DNA of 64,000 nucleotides from Methylobacterium radiodurans (GTDB lineage: Bacteria > Pseudomonadota > Alphaproteobacteria > Rhizobiales > Beijerinckiaceae): the NCBI RefSeq assembly GCF_003173735.1, contig NZ_CP029551.1, forward strand, positions 2,132,001 to 2,196,000, given 5' to 3'. This document shows positions 36,147-44,780 of this stretch, piece after piece. Positions within the stretch are counted from its first letter, which is position 1. Every line of letters starts with the position of its first letter. A program made the position numbers and the translations under genes. Below the pieces are notes generated by a model, which searched no databases, was not told the DNA's origin, and saw nothing but the letters and a program-made list of their open reading frames with translations.

Positions 36147-37037
36147 CTACCGCCGCCCCGAGTGGAAGCGGTGACGCCAGCCTTCATCCAGCCTGCGCTC
36201 CGCCGCGGTCTCCTCCGGAACGGGTTCCAGACGCAGGAGGATCATCGCGAAGCCGTTCTGCTGGAGGTACACCTGTTCGTAGAGGGACGGCGCGCGGAGG
36301 TCGCGCTTTACATCGATCCAGACATCGGGAATGCACGCGGCGATGTCGCTCGCCACGTTCGGCCGAAGCGGAGTGCTTTGATAGAGCGAGCCTGTCGGGA
36401 CCGAGCTGCCGACCCCGCAGATGATGTCCGGGAACGAGAGGCTGCGGTAGCACCGCTGCACCCGGCCTTTGCCGGCCACGACGATGGCGATCCGCTCAGG
36501 GTGGTACTGCACGTAGGCCCGAGCCGCCACCTCCTTGCCGACCGCGAAGTCGCGCGCGAGCACAAGAACGTGCTGCAGATCAGGCTCGCGAAAGGCCGCC
36601 ATGGCTCCCCGCAACAGGTGCGGGGGCATCAGCAAGAGGGTAGCGAAGCGGTTGGCCTCGACCTCCTTGCGCTGCCGCTGGTCACCCTCCTTGGCCGTGA
36701 GCCGGAGCAGGTCCGAGCTCTTGCACAGGAACCGGCCGGGCTTATCCGGAATGTGGTGCGCCATCAGGAAATGGCCGAGTTCGTGCGCGATGGTGAAGCG
36801 GCGACGCGGTTCGCCCCCGCGCTTGGCGAGGATGGTGCCTTCGGATCGCTTCGCGTCGGTAACGAGGCCACCCTCGAACTCGTCAGCGTCGAGGTCCTCG
36901 ATCCGGAGGATGCCGAGGCGCGCGCACAGCTCTTGGATCGGCACGGGCACCGGGAGGTTCGGCTCGGCCTGTAGGATGCGTTTGACGAGCGCCTCCGGCG
37001 AGCTTGCGCCCGCGAGGTCTATCCTGCTGACCGGCAT
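36147..37037 (-). CDS. ImmA/IrrE-family metallo-endopeptidase
   Basis: This 296-residue protein has the zinc-protease motif HELGH in RRFTIAHELGHFLMAHH (about residues 85-100), the usual core of ImmA/IrrE peptidases that cleave partner repressors. The N-terminal half reads VPIQELCARLGILRIEDLDA. The C-terminal 150 residues are not recognisable as any regulator. Unlike most such proteases it has no helix-turn-helix repressor gene beside it; only small unknown genes flank it. The start is ATG 37035-37037. Confidence 0.82.
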   Translation of the reverse strand: MPVSRIDLAGASSPEALVKRILQAEPNLPVPVPIQELCARLGILRIEDLDADEFEGGLVTDAKRSEGTILAKRGGEPRRRFTIAHELGHFLMAHHIPDKPGRFLCKSSDLLRLTAKEGDQRQRKEVEANRFATLLLMPPHLLRGAMAAFREPDLQHVLVLARDFAVGKEVAARAYVQYHPERIAIVVAGKGRVQRCYRSLSFPDIICGVGSSVPTGSLYQSTPLRPNVASDIAACIPDVWIDVKRDLRAPSLYEQVYLQQNGFAMILLRLEPVPEETAAERRLDEGWRHRFHSGRR

Positions 37038-37134
37038 CCGCGCAGCCCCTTCCCGTCCCCGGACTGATCCATCAGGCTGCCACGCCCCGCGACGACATCT
37101 CCTTACGGTTTGTCCCGTCGCGGCGAGCACGCGC

Positions 37135-37317
37135 CTAACGCTTCTTGCCCAACTCGGCGGCGATATCCTTCGTCATTCGGCCGACCTTCCGATGCGCTGC
37201 CGTAAGCTGGTCCTGCGTGACACCCCATCGCTTCATCCAAAATTCGACAGCCTTGCGTTCCGACAGATCGAGTCGGTCCTTATCGATGAAGCCACGCTTG
37301 TCTTTGAGGCCGGCCAT
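37135..37317 (-). CDS. DUF3606 small protein
   Basis: This 60-residue protein matches DUF3606 (RLDLSERKAVEFWMKRWGVT, QLTAAHRKVGRMTKDIA). The family is small and helical, with unknown function, and common in rhizobia and Methylobacterium. It is separated from the ImmA-like gene by about 97 bases on the same strand. Confidence 0.75.
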   Translation of the reverse strand: MAGLKDKRGFIDKDRLDLSERKAVEFWMKRWGVTQDQLTAAHRKVGRMTKDIAAELGKKR

Positions 37318-37653
37318 GGGAGATCCTGGTGGCTTGATGATTTGCGGTTCGGGAAGGACCTAGCGGCCCGCCTGAAGATGACGATGGCGAAAGGGCGCGG
37401 GGAACGGCAGCGGTATCGCAAACCATCCAGCACGGCGGTTTCGGCCGCGTGTGGCCGAGGCCGCAAACGCTTGGCCGAGCGACCTATCCTACGGAAATGA
37501 GCCAGTCGCCCTTATCGATTCGAGTGAGGCAATCGTCCGCTGGGGTACGGCGGGGTACGTTGCAAGTCGATGAAAAATGTGGGGTAAACTGAGGGCTGCT
37601 GGTATGGCTTGGCCGAAAAAGCAGCGAACTGTAAGGCACTTAGGTTGAATAGC
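37318..37653. other. Gap between DUF3606 gene and tRNA-Ser
   Basis: No gene was recognised in this 336-base stretch; open frames here have no homology. It probably holds the DUF3606 promoter and the tRNA-Ser downstream region. Confidence 0.35.
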
Positions 37654-37743
37654 TGGCGGAGGGAGCGGGATTCGAACCCGCGATACCGTTGCCGGTATAC
37701 ACACTTTCCAGGCGTGCGCCTTCAACCACTCGGCCACCCCTCC
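37654..37743 (-). tRNA. tRNA-Ser(GGA)
   Basis: The minus strand starts GGAGGGGTGGCCGAGTGG and ends in a CCA-encoding 3' end (TGG on plus strand at 37654). The anticodon loop CTGGAAA carries GGA, reading UCC serine codons. The long variable arm and 90-base length are class II features. Acceptor and T arms pair well. It lies to the right of the island-like debris. Confidence 0.92.
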
Positions 37744-38052
37744 AGACCTCGCCTGTGCTCCGGGACGACGCCGTTGGCGTTCGCGCCTGGGCCGGTTGGA
37801 CAAGGTGGCGGTGCTGTACCGTCCGCGCCCGCTCCTGGCAAGGCGTTTGGCGGCCACGCATCTGGCTCGGATGCGGATGTCAGGCTGGACCCTGCTGTCG
37901 GCCGACCACATTCGCCGTGACGGCACAGTCCGTTGTCCGCGCTCCAGCGTAAGCGAAGCCTGCCGGGAACGGCTGCCCGGACTGACCGTTGGTATCAGAA
38001 GCTGTGCCGTCGCAGCCGGCGGGGCTGCGGCACTCCGCGAAAGGATTGTCTC
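37744..38052 (+). promoter_or_regulatory. EcfG-type promoter for the 42-residue gene
   Basis: GGAAC (37966-37970), a 16-base spacer and CGTT (37987-37990) match the promoter of the EcfG general-stress sigma factor known in Methylobacterium. It lies 63 bases before the ATG of the small gene. The rest of this 309-base gap has no gene. Confidence 0.6.
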
Positions 38053-38181
38053 ATGAGCCTGATCGGACGCATCGTCACCAAACTGCTCGGCAACGAGGAT
38101 CGCGTCGTCGCGCGCGATACGCGCAACGCCGATTCGAGCACGCCTATCGGGCGCCTCGTCACGAAGATCCTGCGACGCTAA
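38053..38181 (+). CDS. 42-residue protein with internal duplication, probable stress gene
   Basis: The sequence reads [11 protein letters not shown] then [12 protein letters not shown], so the protein is two copies of an IGRxVTKxL motif joined by a short polar linker. Both ends are positively charged and amphipathic. AAAGGA lies 7 bases before the ATG. No domain family is known. The upstream EcfG-like promoter suggests stress induction. Confidence 0.65.
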   Translation: MSLIGRIVTKLLGNEDRVVARDTRNADSSTPIGRLVTKILRR

Positions 38182-38188
38182 GGGCTGG

Positions 38189-38219
38189 CCCGGCCGAACC
38201 AAATTCGGGTTTGGCCGGG
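38189..38219. terminator. Strong hairpin between convergent genes (bidirectional terminator)
   Basis: A 12-base-pair stem (one G-T pair) closes a 7-base loop: CCCGGCCGAACC pairs with GGTTTGGCCGGG. It lies 8 bases after the stop of the 42-residue gene and about 85 bases from the end of exoD on the opposite strand. No long T-run is present. Confidence 0.55.
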
Positions 38220-38302
38220 ACAAGCGCGCCCGAGCGACAACCGGTTGCGGTTCCCGCCCGGGCCGCGTTCGTTCCTGCGTCGGCCGCCCGGCCCGCGGGG
38301 TG

Positions 38303-38905
38303 CTAGAGACCGAACAGGCTCATCAGACCCGCCACGATCGCGTAGACGAAGCCCGCGTTGAGTGCGACGCCGATCGTTCCGATGACGAGGCCCGCGATCA
38401 CGACCACGCCGTCGCGCTCGACCAGCCCCAGCCCGACGAGACAGACCGCGAGACCGAGCGGGATCTGGCCGATGATCGGTGCAGCGACGATCAGCGCCAT
38501 GGCGAGCGTCAGCAGCGCGAGGCCCATGCCGCGCATGCCCAGGGCACTCTCGAACACACGCATCCGGGGGCGCGACCAGCGCTCCAGGCGCTGCAGAATC
38601 GGCACGGCGCGGCGCACCGCGCGCTCGACATCCTGTCGCGCGATCGAGCGGCCGAGCAGGCGGCGCGGCAGCCAAGGTGCCGACATCCCGGCCGCGATCT
38701 GGACGGCGACGAGCAGGAGCAGCAGGCCGCAGACCAAGGGGATCGGCGGCGGCATGGGCAGGCAGTTCGGCAGGCCGAGCAGCACGACCAGCAAGGCAAA
38801 GGCCCGATCGCGCAGGACCGCGACGATGTCGCCGACGGTCAGCCGCTCACCGTCCTGGCTGGCCAGCACGGTGAGGACTTCGGACGTTCGTGCACCGGAA
38901 TACAA
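38303..38905 (-). CDS. exoD: ExoD-family exopolysaccharide synthesis protein
   Basis: This protein of 200 residues has the ExoD layout: a soluble N-terminal helix region with GDIVAVLRDRAFALLVVLLG, then LPNCLPMPPPIPLVCGLLLL and more membrane segments after residue 125. In Sinorhizobium ExoD affects exopolysaccharide production and alkali tolerance. The start codon appears to be TTG at 38903-38905. It lies convergent to the 42-residue gene. Confidence 0.82.
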   Translation of the reverse strand: MYSGARTSEVLTVLASQDGERLTVGDIVAVLRDRAFALLVVLLGLPNCLPMPPPIPLVCGLLLLLVAVQIAAGMSAPWLPRRLLGRSIARQDVERAVRRAVPILQRLERWSRPRMRVFESALGMRGMGLALLTLAMALIVAAPIIGQIPLGLAVCLVGLGLVERDGVVVIAGLVIGTIGVALNAGFVYAIVAGLMSLFGL

Positions 38906-39223
38906 GGCTCGGCCGTTGTTTGCTGTCCCGGCGCGGCTCTAACGGACTTCGCCGATCACGCCAAGCGCGCGATGCCCGCGGCGGGTGGCGTGCACCGCAC
39001 GGAGCCAGCCTTCGCGCTCGGCCGGCAGCATCGGCGGCAAGCATAACCTTAGGTATTAAAATCGACGATTTCTTACTTGAGATTTGCAAGTCTCGATCGT
39101 CGTACCCAAGGTCTATAATCTTCGGTTGTGGAATTAACCTCTGGTTATTTCGAGCGCATTTGTGTAGGATTCTTACCACATTCCAGGTTTGCGCGAGGCG
39201 CGATTAACCGGGGAGATCGCTCG
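38906..39223. promoter_or_regulatory. AT-rich divergent region between exoD and bcsS
   Basis: The segment 39040-39190 is markedly AT-rich with runs such as TTAGGTATTAAAATCG. It probably contains the promoter for bcsS and perhaps exoD on the other side. No gene or clear operator was seen. Confidence 0.4.
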
Positions 39224-39973
39224 TTGAGCGTTCGTTCGGTCGTACCCCTTCGACGAGCCCGCGGCCCCGGAGGCTGGGTCGCGCTCCTGGGCGGGATGCT
39301 GGCCCCTGGACCCACCGCTGCGGCGGAGGGATGGGAGACGGTCCTATTCGGGAGCCTGGATGCGGGCGCCGCGACCTTCCTGAGCGCCGGGGGTAAGGTT
39401 GCGCCGGGCGGCGCCGGGCGGGACGGGTTCATCCTGCTGGCGAGCGTGGGTGCGGGGCACCGGCGCGAGCGCGGCGTGTGCGCCTGCGCACGCCTGCCGG
39501 TGGTCGCGAGCCTCACACGCACCACCGCGCTCGGCGCCGCCGTCGTGGGCTACCAGTGGTCCCACGACTGGGGTGTGGTCGCCCTCCTCGCCGGGCCGGA
39601 GGGATCGGCCGAGATGCTGAGCGGGTCCGCCGGGGACCTGGCGCTGCCCGCGCGCTGGGGCCTGCGCCTGCACGGTGAGGTTTGGGCGCGGCCGACCGCC
39701 GAGACCTTGCTGCAGGCCACCGCGATCCTCGGCTCGTCACGGGCGGATGCCTGGGGCCGGCTTGCCTGGGGCTACCGCCTCTGGGGCGCCTACTTGGGGC
39801 CGGAGGCGAGCCTCTTCGTGGACCGGACGGCGTACCGGAAGTGGAACCTCGGCCTGCACGCGACGGACCTCGCGCTGGGTGTGTTCAGTCTCCGGGCTTC
39901 CGTCGGCGTGCAGCTCGAGACGGGCCGCCGGCCCGGGCCCTATCTGACGCTCGCCGCCTGGAGGCCGCTGTAG
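39224..39973 (+). CDS. bcsS: BcsS-type cellulose biosynthesis outer-membrane/secreted protein
   Basis: This protein of about 249 residues follows the BcsS family pattern: FGSLDAGAATFLSAGGKVA, GRDGFILLASVGAGHRRERG, VVGYQWSHDWGVVALLAGPE, LRLHGEVWARPTAETLLQAT and YRLWGAYLGPEASLFVDRT. A beta-barrel-like alternation and a hydrophobic leader ending GPTAAA suggest export. The start is taken as TTG at 39224, following GGGAG; GTG at 39128 is also open but weaker. No bcsA or bcsB lies nearby. Confidence 0.72.
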   Translation: MSVRSVVPLRRARGPGGWVALLGGMLAPGPTAAAEGWETVLFGSLDAGAATFLSAGGKVAPGGAGRDGFILLASVGAGHRRERGVCACARLPVVASLTRTTALGAAVVGYQWSHDWGVVALLAGPEGSAEMLSGSAGDLALPARWGLRLHGEVWARPTAETLLQATAILGSSRADAWGRLAWGYRLWGAYLGPEASLFVDRTAYRKWNLGLHATDLALGVFSLRASVGVQLETGRRPGPYLTLAAWRPL

Positions 39974-40443
39974 CGGAGATACGCCCCGTCGGGGACGTCC
40001 CGTGCGGGATCGGCCGGAGGGCGGCCCCAGCCCTCGGTGCGCAGCGTCGAGTGACAGCCATCGGCGCCGATGTTCTGGCCGGTGATCCACGCGGCCTCGT
40101 CCGAGATCCGAGGGGCCGCGAGGCGCCCGACATCGGTGGGCTCGCCCAGTCGCTGGAGGGCGTGCGTACCGGCGCTGCCCTGCGCCAAGCTCGCGTTGTC
40201 GGTGATACCGGCGGCGAGCGGAGTGCGGGTGAGGGACGTGCGCCACCGCGTCGCTCGCGCGAAGAAGTCCGGGTCGGTGACATCCTCCGCGCTCACCGTG
40301 GTCTCGCCGGGTTCGGCGGCTGCCGCGTCGAGCGGGCCCGCGTTGCGGGCGGCGAGGTGGGGCGCGTAGCCGCGCCCGCGCAGCGCCTGGGCCGTGGCGT
40401 GCTCGATCCCTCCGGTGCCGCCGTAGATCAGAACGCGCCGCAT
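39940..40443 (-). pseudogene. Short-chain dehydrogenase with internal deletion
   Basis: The N-terminus MRRVLIYGGTGGIEHATAQA has the SDR nucleotide-binding motif (the usual Gly-Ile-Gly is Gly-Ile-Glu). After ARATRWR the sequence jumps to TSLTRTPLAAGITDNASL, which is normally about 100 residues further on, and continues to GRLAAPRISDEAAWITGQN. The segment with the catalytic Ser-Tyr-Lys is missing. The frame is kept but the product can have no activity. Its tail overlaps the bcsS end. Confidence 0.68.
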
Positions 40444-40597
40444 CGATTTCCCACTGATTTCCCTTGCCTCGGCCGTGGAGCGGCTCAAGGTATGGCGGGC
40501 CGCTTCGGCGGCGAGGCCGCACCGATCCACCATACTCCCGCTCAAGGCGTTGCAGCCGTCGGTGGGCCCGTGACATCGAGACCATGAAGCTGACACC

Positions 40598-41464
40598 ATG
40601 AAGTTCGCCTTCGCGGGCATTGATTTCCTCGGCGGCGTGTTCGAGGCGCTGGTCGCCGCCGGCTGGACTCCGATCAAGCTGTTCAGCCGACCCTGCGACG
40701 GGATCTACGACCACAACGAGGTCGTTCTGGCGCGCGCCCGCGAGACCCGCGTGCCAGTCCAGCTCTCGCGCCTGCGGGTGCAGGATCTCGAGGCCCTGCG
40801 GGCGGCGCACGGGCGGGACTGGGCGCTCGTCGTGGCGGGCTATCCCTGGCTGATCACGGGTTGGCGCCCCTATGCGGCCTACGGCCTGAATTTCCACCCC
40901 TCGCCCCTGCCGACAGGGCGCGGTCCGTATCCCTTGTTCCGGGCGGTGGAGCAGGGCTACGAGACCTGGGGCGTCACCGCCCACGTGCTCGCCGAGGAGG
41001 GGTTCGACACCGGCGACATCCTGGCCCAGGACCTGTTCCGCTTGGGGCCGCAGGAGAACCACGAGAGCCTGCTGGCCAAGTGCCAGATGGCCGCCAGCCG
41101 CCTCTCCGCCGGCCCGATCGCCCGGGAGCTGCCCCAGCGCTGGCGCCGGCCCGAGCCGCAGGGCGATGGCTCCTACTGGCCGCGGGCGAGCGACGCCGAC
41201 CGCACGCTGGATTTCCGGGCCGGGGTCGATGCGGTGCTCAGGCGCGTCCGGGCGTTCGGGGCGATCGAGACAATCGCGCGGATTGACGAGGCCCGCATCT
41301 TCGTGGCCGAAGCCTCCGGCTGGCATGAGGCGCACGGCCACGCGCCCGGCACCGTGGTGCACCGCTATCGCCGCCACCTCGTGATCGCGGCCCGCGACGG
41401 CTTCGTCCAGCTCACGCGCTGGTCGCCGGTGGGCCTCGCCGAGGCGGCGCGGATCGGGCGGTGA
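40598..41464 (+). CDS. Methionyl-tRNA formyltransferase-like protein
   Basis: This 288-residue formyltransferase-fold protein contains the Asn-His-Asp site: LNFHPSPLPTGRGPYPL and the FDTGDILAQ aspartate. It is shorter than Fmt and has a different C-terminus, so it may formylate something other than initiator tRNA; sugar-nucleotide formyltransferases are relatives. It stands beside DUF2256 and a small hypothetical on the same strand. Substrate unknown. Confidence 0.75.
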   Translation: MKFAFAGIDFLGGVFEALVAAGWTPIKLFSRPCDGIYDHNEVVLARARETRVPVQLSRLRVQDLEALRAAHGRDWALVVAGYPWLITGWRPYAAYGLNFHPSPLPTGRGPYPLFRAVEQGYETWGVTAHVLAEEGFDTGDILAQDLFRLGPQENHESLLAKCQMAASRLSAGPIARELPQRWRRPEPQGDGSYWPRASDADRTLDFRAGVDAVLRRVRAFGAIETIARIDEARIFVAEASGWHEAHGHAPGTVVHRYRRHLVIAARDGFVQLTRWSPVGLAEAARIGR

Positions 41465-41476
41465 GGGCCTGAGCCG

Positions 41477-41674
41477 ATGCCTCGGATGCGCCGCAAGGGC
41501 GACCTTCCGGAGAAGATCTGCGCGCAGTGCGGCCGACCCTTCGCGTGGCGCAAGAAGTGGGAGCGCGTCTGGGATGAGGTGCGCTACTGCTCCGACCGCT
41601 GCCGCGCGGAGGCGCGGCGCGGGCGCGGCGTCGCGCCGGCCGATGCCGAAGGTCCCGATCCTGCACCCGGATGA
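41477..41674 (+). CDS. DUF2256 zinc-ribbon-like small protein
   Basis: This 65-residue protein has a CX2C-X14+-CX3C pattern ([16 protein letters not shown] then [12 protein letters not shown]), the mark of DUF2256. It is probably a zinc ribbon. The function is unknown. Only 12 bases separate it from the formyltransferase-like gene. Confidence 0.8.
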   Translation: MPRMRRKGDLPEKICAQCGRPFAWRKKWERVWDEVRYCSDRCRAEARRGRGVAPADAEGPDPAPG

Positions 41675-41796
41675 GGACCGGCGCCCCGTTCGGCCGCATC
41701 CGGCCTAATCCGGAATTTCCAACATCGGGCTTCAATTTACGGTTGCAAATCTGCGGCGATCGGGGCCTCATCGGCCCCTGATCGGGGGGCAGGGCG

Positions 41797-42009
41797 ATGT
41801 CCGACGAACTGTGGCACCGGGCGACGGAGTCCATCCGGGAGAGCCGGCGCCTGATGCGAGAGGCGGAGGACATCCGCCGAAATGGGGCGAACTTGCGCCA
41901 CGATCTCGCCGACACGCTGGACGAGATGCGCACGTTCGGCGCGCAGGCGACCGCGTATCTCCACCGCGATGCGGCGCGGCCGGGCGCAGCGCCGGCCCGG
42001 CGCCTCTGA
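41797..42009 (+). CDS. Hypothetical 70-residue helical protein
   Basis: This short, charged helical protein (WHRATESIRESRRLMREAED, NLRHDLADTLDEMRTFGAQA) has no recognised domain. GGGGGGCAGGGCG lies before the ATG. Convergent with the Mo-cofactor operon that ends at 42020. Confidence 0.5.
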   Translation: MSDELWHRATESIRESRRLMREAEDIRRNGANLRHDLADTLDEMRTFGAQATAYLHRDAARPGAAPARRL

Positions 42010-42019
42010 GCCGGATCTC

Positions 42020-42619
42020 CTAAAGCCCTGCCAGCGCCGCCGGCGTGTCGATGTCGAGGCCGTTGCCGGCATCGCCCGGGATCTCCACCACGTCCGTCCG
42101 GCCGGCCAGCATGGGGCCGGCGCCGCGGTCGCCGGTGAGGCCCGCGAGGTCCGTCGCGAGGCGGTGGTGGTTCAGCAGGACCGGGTTGCCGCGCCGTCCC
42201 TGCCAGACCGGTACGATCGCGGCGGCCCGCCCGTCGAAGGCTCCGGCGAGCCGGCGGATCAGGGCAGGGCCGACGCACGGCATGTCGCCGAGCATCACCA
42301 CGGCGCCCGCGCAGGCCTTGGGCAGGGTCGCGAGTCCGGTCAGGAGCGAGGTGGAAAGCCCGTCCGCGTAGGCCGGGTTCTCGACGAAGCGGAGATCGAG
42401 ATCGGCCAGCGCCGCGCGCACGGCCGGAGCGTGCGCGCCGAGCACCGCGACCACGGGACCGAGTCCCGAGGCCTGGGCGGCCTCGGCCGCGTGCCGCACG
42501 AGCGGGCGGCCGTCGAGGTCGGCGAGCAGCTTCGGCTCGGGTCCGAAGCGCGTGCCGCGCCCGGCCGCCAGCAGCACGATGCCGATCCGCTGCACGGTCT
42601 TCGGTTCGCGCTCAGGCAT
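42020..42619 (-). CDS. MobA/MocA-like molybdenum-cofactor nucleotidyltransferase
   Basis: This 199-residue NTP-transferase has the signature LLAAGRGTRFGPEPKLLADL and a metal-binding GDMPCVGPALI. Relatives transfer CMP (MocA) or GMP (MobA) to molybdopterin. It is the last gene of an operon with two XdhC-like genes and a molybdopterin-binding protein gene, overlapping it by 8 bases. The cofactor made here probably serves a CO-dehydrogenase/xanthine-oxidase-family enzyme encoded elsewhere. Confidence 0.85.
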   Translation of the reverse strand: MPEREPKTVQRIGIVLLAAGRGTRFGPEPKLLADLDGRPLVRHAAEAAQASGLGPVVAVLGAHAPAVRAALADLDLRFVENPAYADGLSTSLLTGLATLPKACAGAVVMLGDMPCVGPALIRRLAGAFDGRAAAIVPVWQGRRGNPVLLNHHRLATDLAGLTGDRGAGPMLAGRTDVVEIPGDAGNGLDIDTPAALAGL

Positions 42620-43634
42620 CGGCCTCGTCCGGCGCGCCGCCGGCCCGCGGCTGAGGGCGGGAGACGATCTCCGTGAGCAGGCCCCCGACCCCGAGCGCCA
42701 CGATGTCGGCGCGGGTCACGGCGAGGCCTGCGAGGAGGCGGTGGAGCACCCAGTCGAACCCGTTCTCCTTCGGGGAACGGGCGCAGCCCGGCGCGCCGAT
42801 CACCGGCACCGCCGCGAGGCTCCCGACGAGCAGGAGGTTTCCCGGATCGACCGGCATGCCGAGATGCTCGACCCGGCCGCCCGCGCGCTCGATCCCTGCC
42901 GGGATCACGTCCTGGCGGTCGGCGATAGCCGAGGCGCCGAAGACGATCGCGAGTTCCGCGCCCTCCCGCGCCAGCCGGACGAGCGCCTCCGCGACCGCTG
43001 CCGAATCGTGCGGAACGCGCTCTTCGGCGACGATCCGGGCGCCGGTCGGCGCGAGCCGCTCCGTCAGCACCTCCAGGGTGCGGTCGATCGTGCTCTCCTT
43101 CAGCCCCGGCAGCCGCGTCGAGACAACGCCGACCCGATCGAGCCGGTAGGGTGCGACCCGCAGCGGCGGCTCGGGGACGGCGGCGCAGGCGCGGTCCAGA
43201 ACGTCGCCCGCGACGGCGTACGGGATGACCTTGACGGTCGCGACCATCTCGCCTGCGACGACCGGCCGGTAGGGCGGCAGCGTCGCGGCGGTCACCGCCT
43301 CGTCCACGGCGTTGAGGGCGTCGATGGCGGCACGCTCGACGAGGAGCACGCCGGCCTCGTCCGCGAACAGGTTGCAGCGGCCGGTGAAGGGCTCCGCGAC
43401 GCGCAGCGTCCGGTCGCCAAGGCGCTCGGCGAGACACCGTGCCGCCGCGTCCTCGCCGACGTCGCCGGGCTCCAGGCGCACGGCAATGAGGTCGCCGAGG
43501 CCGGCTTCCGAGAACTGGCGGGCAAGTTCGGGCGTGACGACGCGGCCCTTGCGCAGGGTCGCGCCACCGGCCCGCACCGTGTGGGCGGTGACGAGTCCCG
43601 CGGCTTCCGAAACCGGAACGCGCCCGAACCTCAC
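42612..43634 (-). CDS. MoeA/CinA-like molybdopterin-binding protein
   Basis: This 340-residue protein has the molybdopterin-binding fold (VGVVSTRLPGLKESTIDRTL, ADRQDVIPAGIERAGGRVEH, VIGAPGCARSPKENGFDW). It resembles proteins found with XdhC and MobA-like genes that handle molybdenum insertion. The start is GTG at 43632-43634, overlapping the TGA of the XdhC C-terminal gene by one base pair. The role is maturation of an unidentified Mo enzyme. Confidence 0.82.
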   Translation of the reverse strand: MRFGRVPVSEAAGLVTAHTVRAGGATLRKGRVVTPELARQFSEAGLGDLIAVRLEPGDVGEDAAARCLAERLGDRTLRVAEPFTGRCNLFADEAGVLLVERAAIDALNAVDEAVTAATLPPYRPVVAGEMVATVKVIPYAVAGDVLDRACAAVPEPPLRVAPYRLDRVGVVSTRLPGLKESTIDRTLEVLTERLAPTGARIVAEERVPHDSAAVAEALVRLAREGAELAIVFGASAIADRQDVIPAGIERAGGRVEHLGMPVDPGNLLLVGSLAAVPVIGAPGCARSPKENGFDWVLHRLLAGLAVTRADIVALGVGGLLTEIVSRPQPRAGGAPDEADA

Positions 43635-44326
43635 GCGGCGGTCTCCGGCCGGCGCAGCGCCTGGACGATCTGCGCGAGCACCGCGACCGCGATCTCCGGC
43701 GGACTCACGGCGCCGATGTCGAGCCCGATCGGGGCGCGGATGCGGGCGGTCTCGGCCTCGGTGAGGCCGGCTTCCGCGAGGCGCGCGAGCCGGGCCGCGT
43801 GCGTCTTCCGGGAGCCCAGCGCGCCCACGTAGAAGCAGCCTGCCCGAAGGGCCGCCGCGAGCGCCGGGTCGTCGATCTTCGGGTCGTGCGTCAGCGCCGC
43901 CAGCGCGCAGTAGCGGTCGAGGGGCGGAACGGAGCCGCCGAGCGCCGCGTCGGGCCACGCCGCCACGAGGTCGATGCCGGGGAAGCGCTCGGGCGCGGCG
44001 AAGGCGGTGCGTGGGTCGATCACCGTGACGGCGAGGTCGAGGGCGGCGGCCATCGGGGCGAGCGCCTGGCTGATATGGACGGCGCCCACCACCACGAGGC
44101 GTACTGGCGGCACCTGCACGGTGAGAAAGAGCTGCCGGCCCTCCGCCTCTACGAGGCCGCTGCGGCCGGAGGCGAGCGCCCGGCGGAGCTGCGGCGCCAG
44201 GGGATCCGCCCCGATCGCCTCGGCCGTGACGAGGCGCTGCGCCCCATCCGCGATGTCGGTGACGAGAATGGCAGCCCGGCGCGCCGCACGCTCCGTGTTG
44301 AGGGCCTCGAGCGTCTCGGTGCGCAT
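43631..44326 (-). CDS. XdhC/CoxF Rossmann-domain protein (C-terminal half)
   Basis: This 231-residue protein carries the Rossmann segment LVVVGAVHISQALAPMAAAL and the C-terminal motif YVGALGSRKTHAARLARLAE plus PIGLDIGAVSPPEIAVAVLA, typical of the second half of XdhC. It lacks the N-terminal XdhC domain, which is encoded as a separate protein just upstream. It probably delivers sulfurated Mo cofactor to a hydroxylase. Confidence 0.82.
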   Translation of the reverse strand: MRTETLEALNTERAARRAAILVTDIADGAQRLVTAEAIGADPLAPQLRRALASGRSGLVEAEGRQLFLTVQVPPVRLVVVGAVHISQALAPMAAALDLAVTVIDPRTAFAAPERFPGIDLVAAWPDAALGGSVPPLDRYCALAALTHDPKIDDPALAAALRAGCFYVGALGSRKTHAARLARLAEAGLTEAETARIRAPIGLDIGAVSPPEIAVAVLAQIVQALRRPETAA

Positions 44327-44649
44327 CAGTCGACCCGCTCGACGAGGACGCGGATGCGCCCGCCGCAGGAGAGGCCGACCCGCCACGCGGTCTCGTCGGC
44401 CACGCCGAACTCGAGCACCCGCGGGCCCCCATCCGCGATCACGTCGAGCGCGTCGGTGATCACCGCGCCCTCGACGCAGCCGCCCGAGACGGAGCCCAGG
44501 AAGTTGCCGTCCTGGTCGATCACGAGGTGGCTGCCCACGGGGCGCGGGGCCGAGCCCCAGGTCTCGATCACGGTCGCGAGCGCCACGCCGCGGCCGTCGC
44601 GCCGCCAGGAGGCGGCAGCGGTCAGGATGTCGGTATCGGAGGAGAGCAT
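44326..44649 (-). CDS. XdhC/CoxI N-terminal-domain protein
   Basis: This 107-residue protein matches the XdhC_CoxI domain: VALATVIETWGSAPRPVGSH, GSVSGGCVEGAVI, VGLSCGGRIRVLVERVD. It holds the conserved SGGC...CGG cysteine pair. Its stop overlaps the start of the next gene by one base, so the two halves of XdhC are made together but separately. It begins the four-gene Mo operon. Confidence 0.85.
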   Translation of the reverse strand: MLSSDTDILTAAASWRRDGRGVALATVIETWGSAPRPVGSHLVIDQDGNFLGSVSGGCVEGAVITDALDVIADGGPRVLEFGVADETAWRVGLSCGGRIRVLVERVD

Positions 44650-44780
44650 CGCCTTGCCTTCGGCGCCGACGCCCGCCCACGGGGCGTCCGGCCTTACCCA
44701 CGAGGTATGTCGGGCCGGTCCCGGCGCAAGATCGCCTCACGCGCGGCCGCCGCACCCGGGTGCCGGGCTCGCGATCCCCG

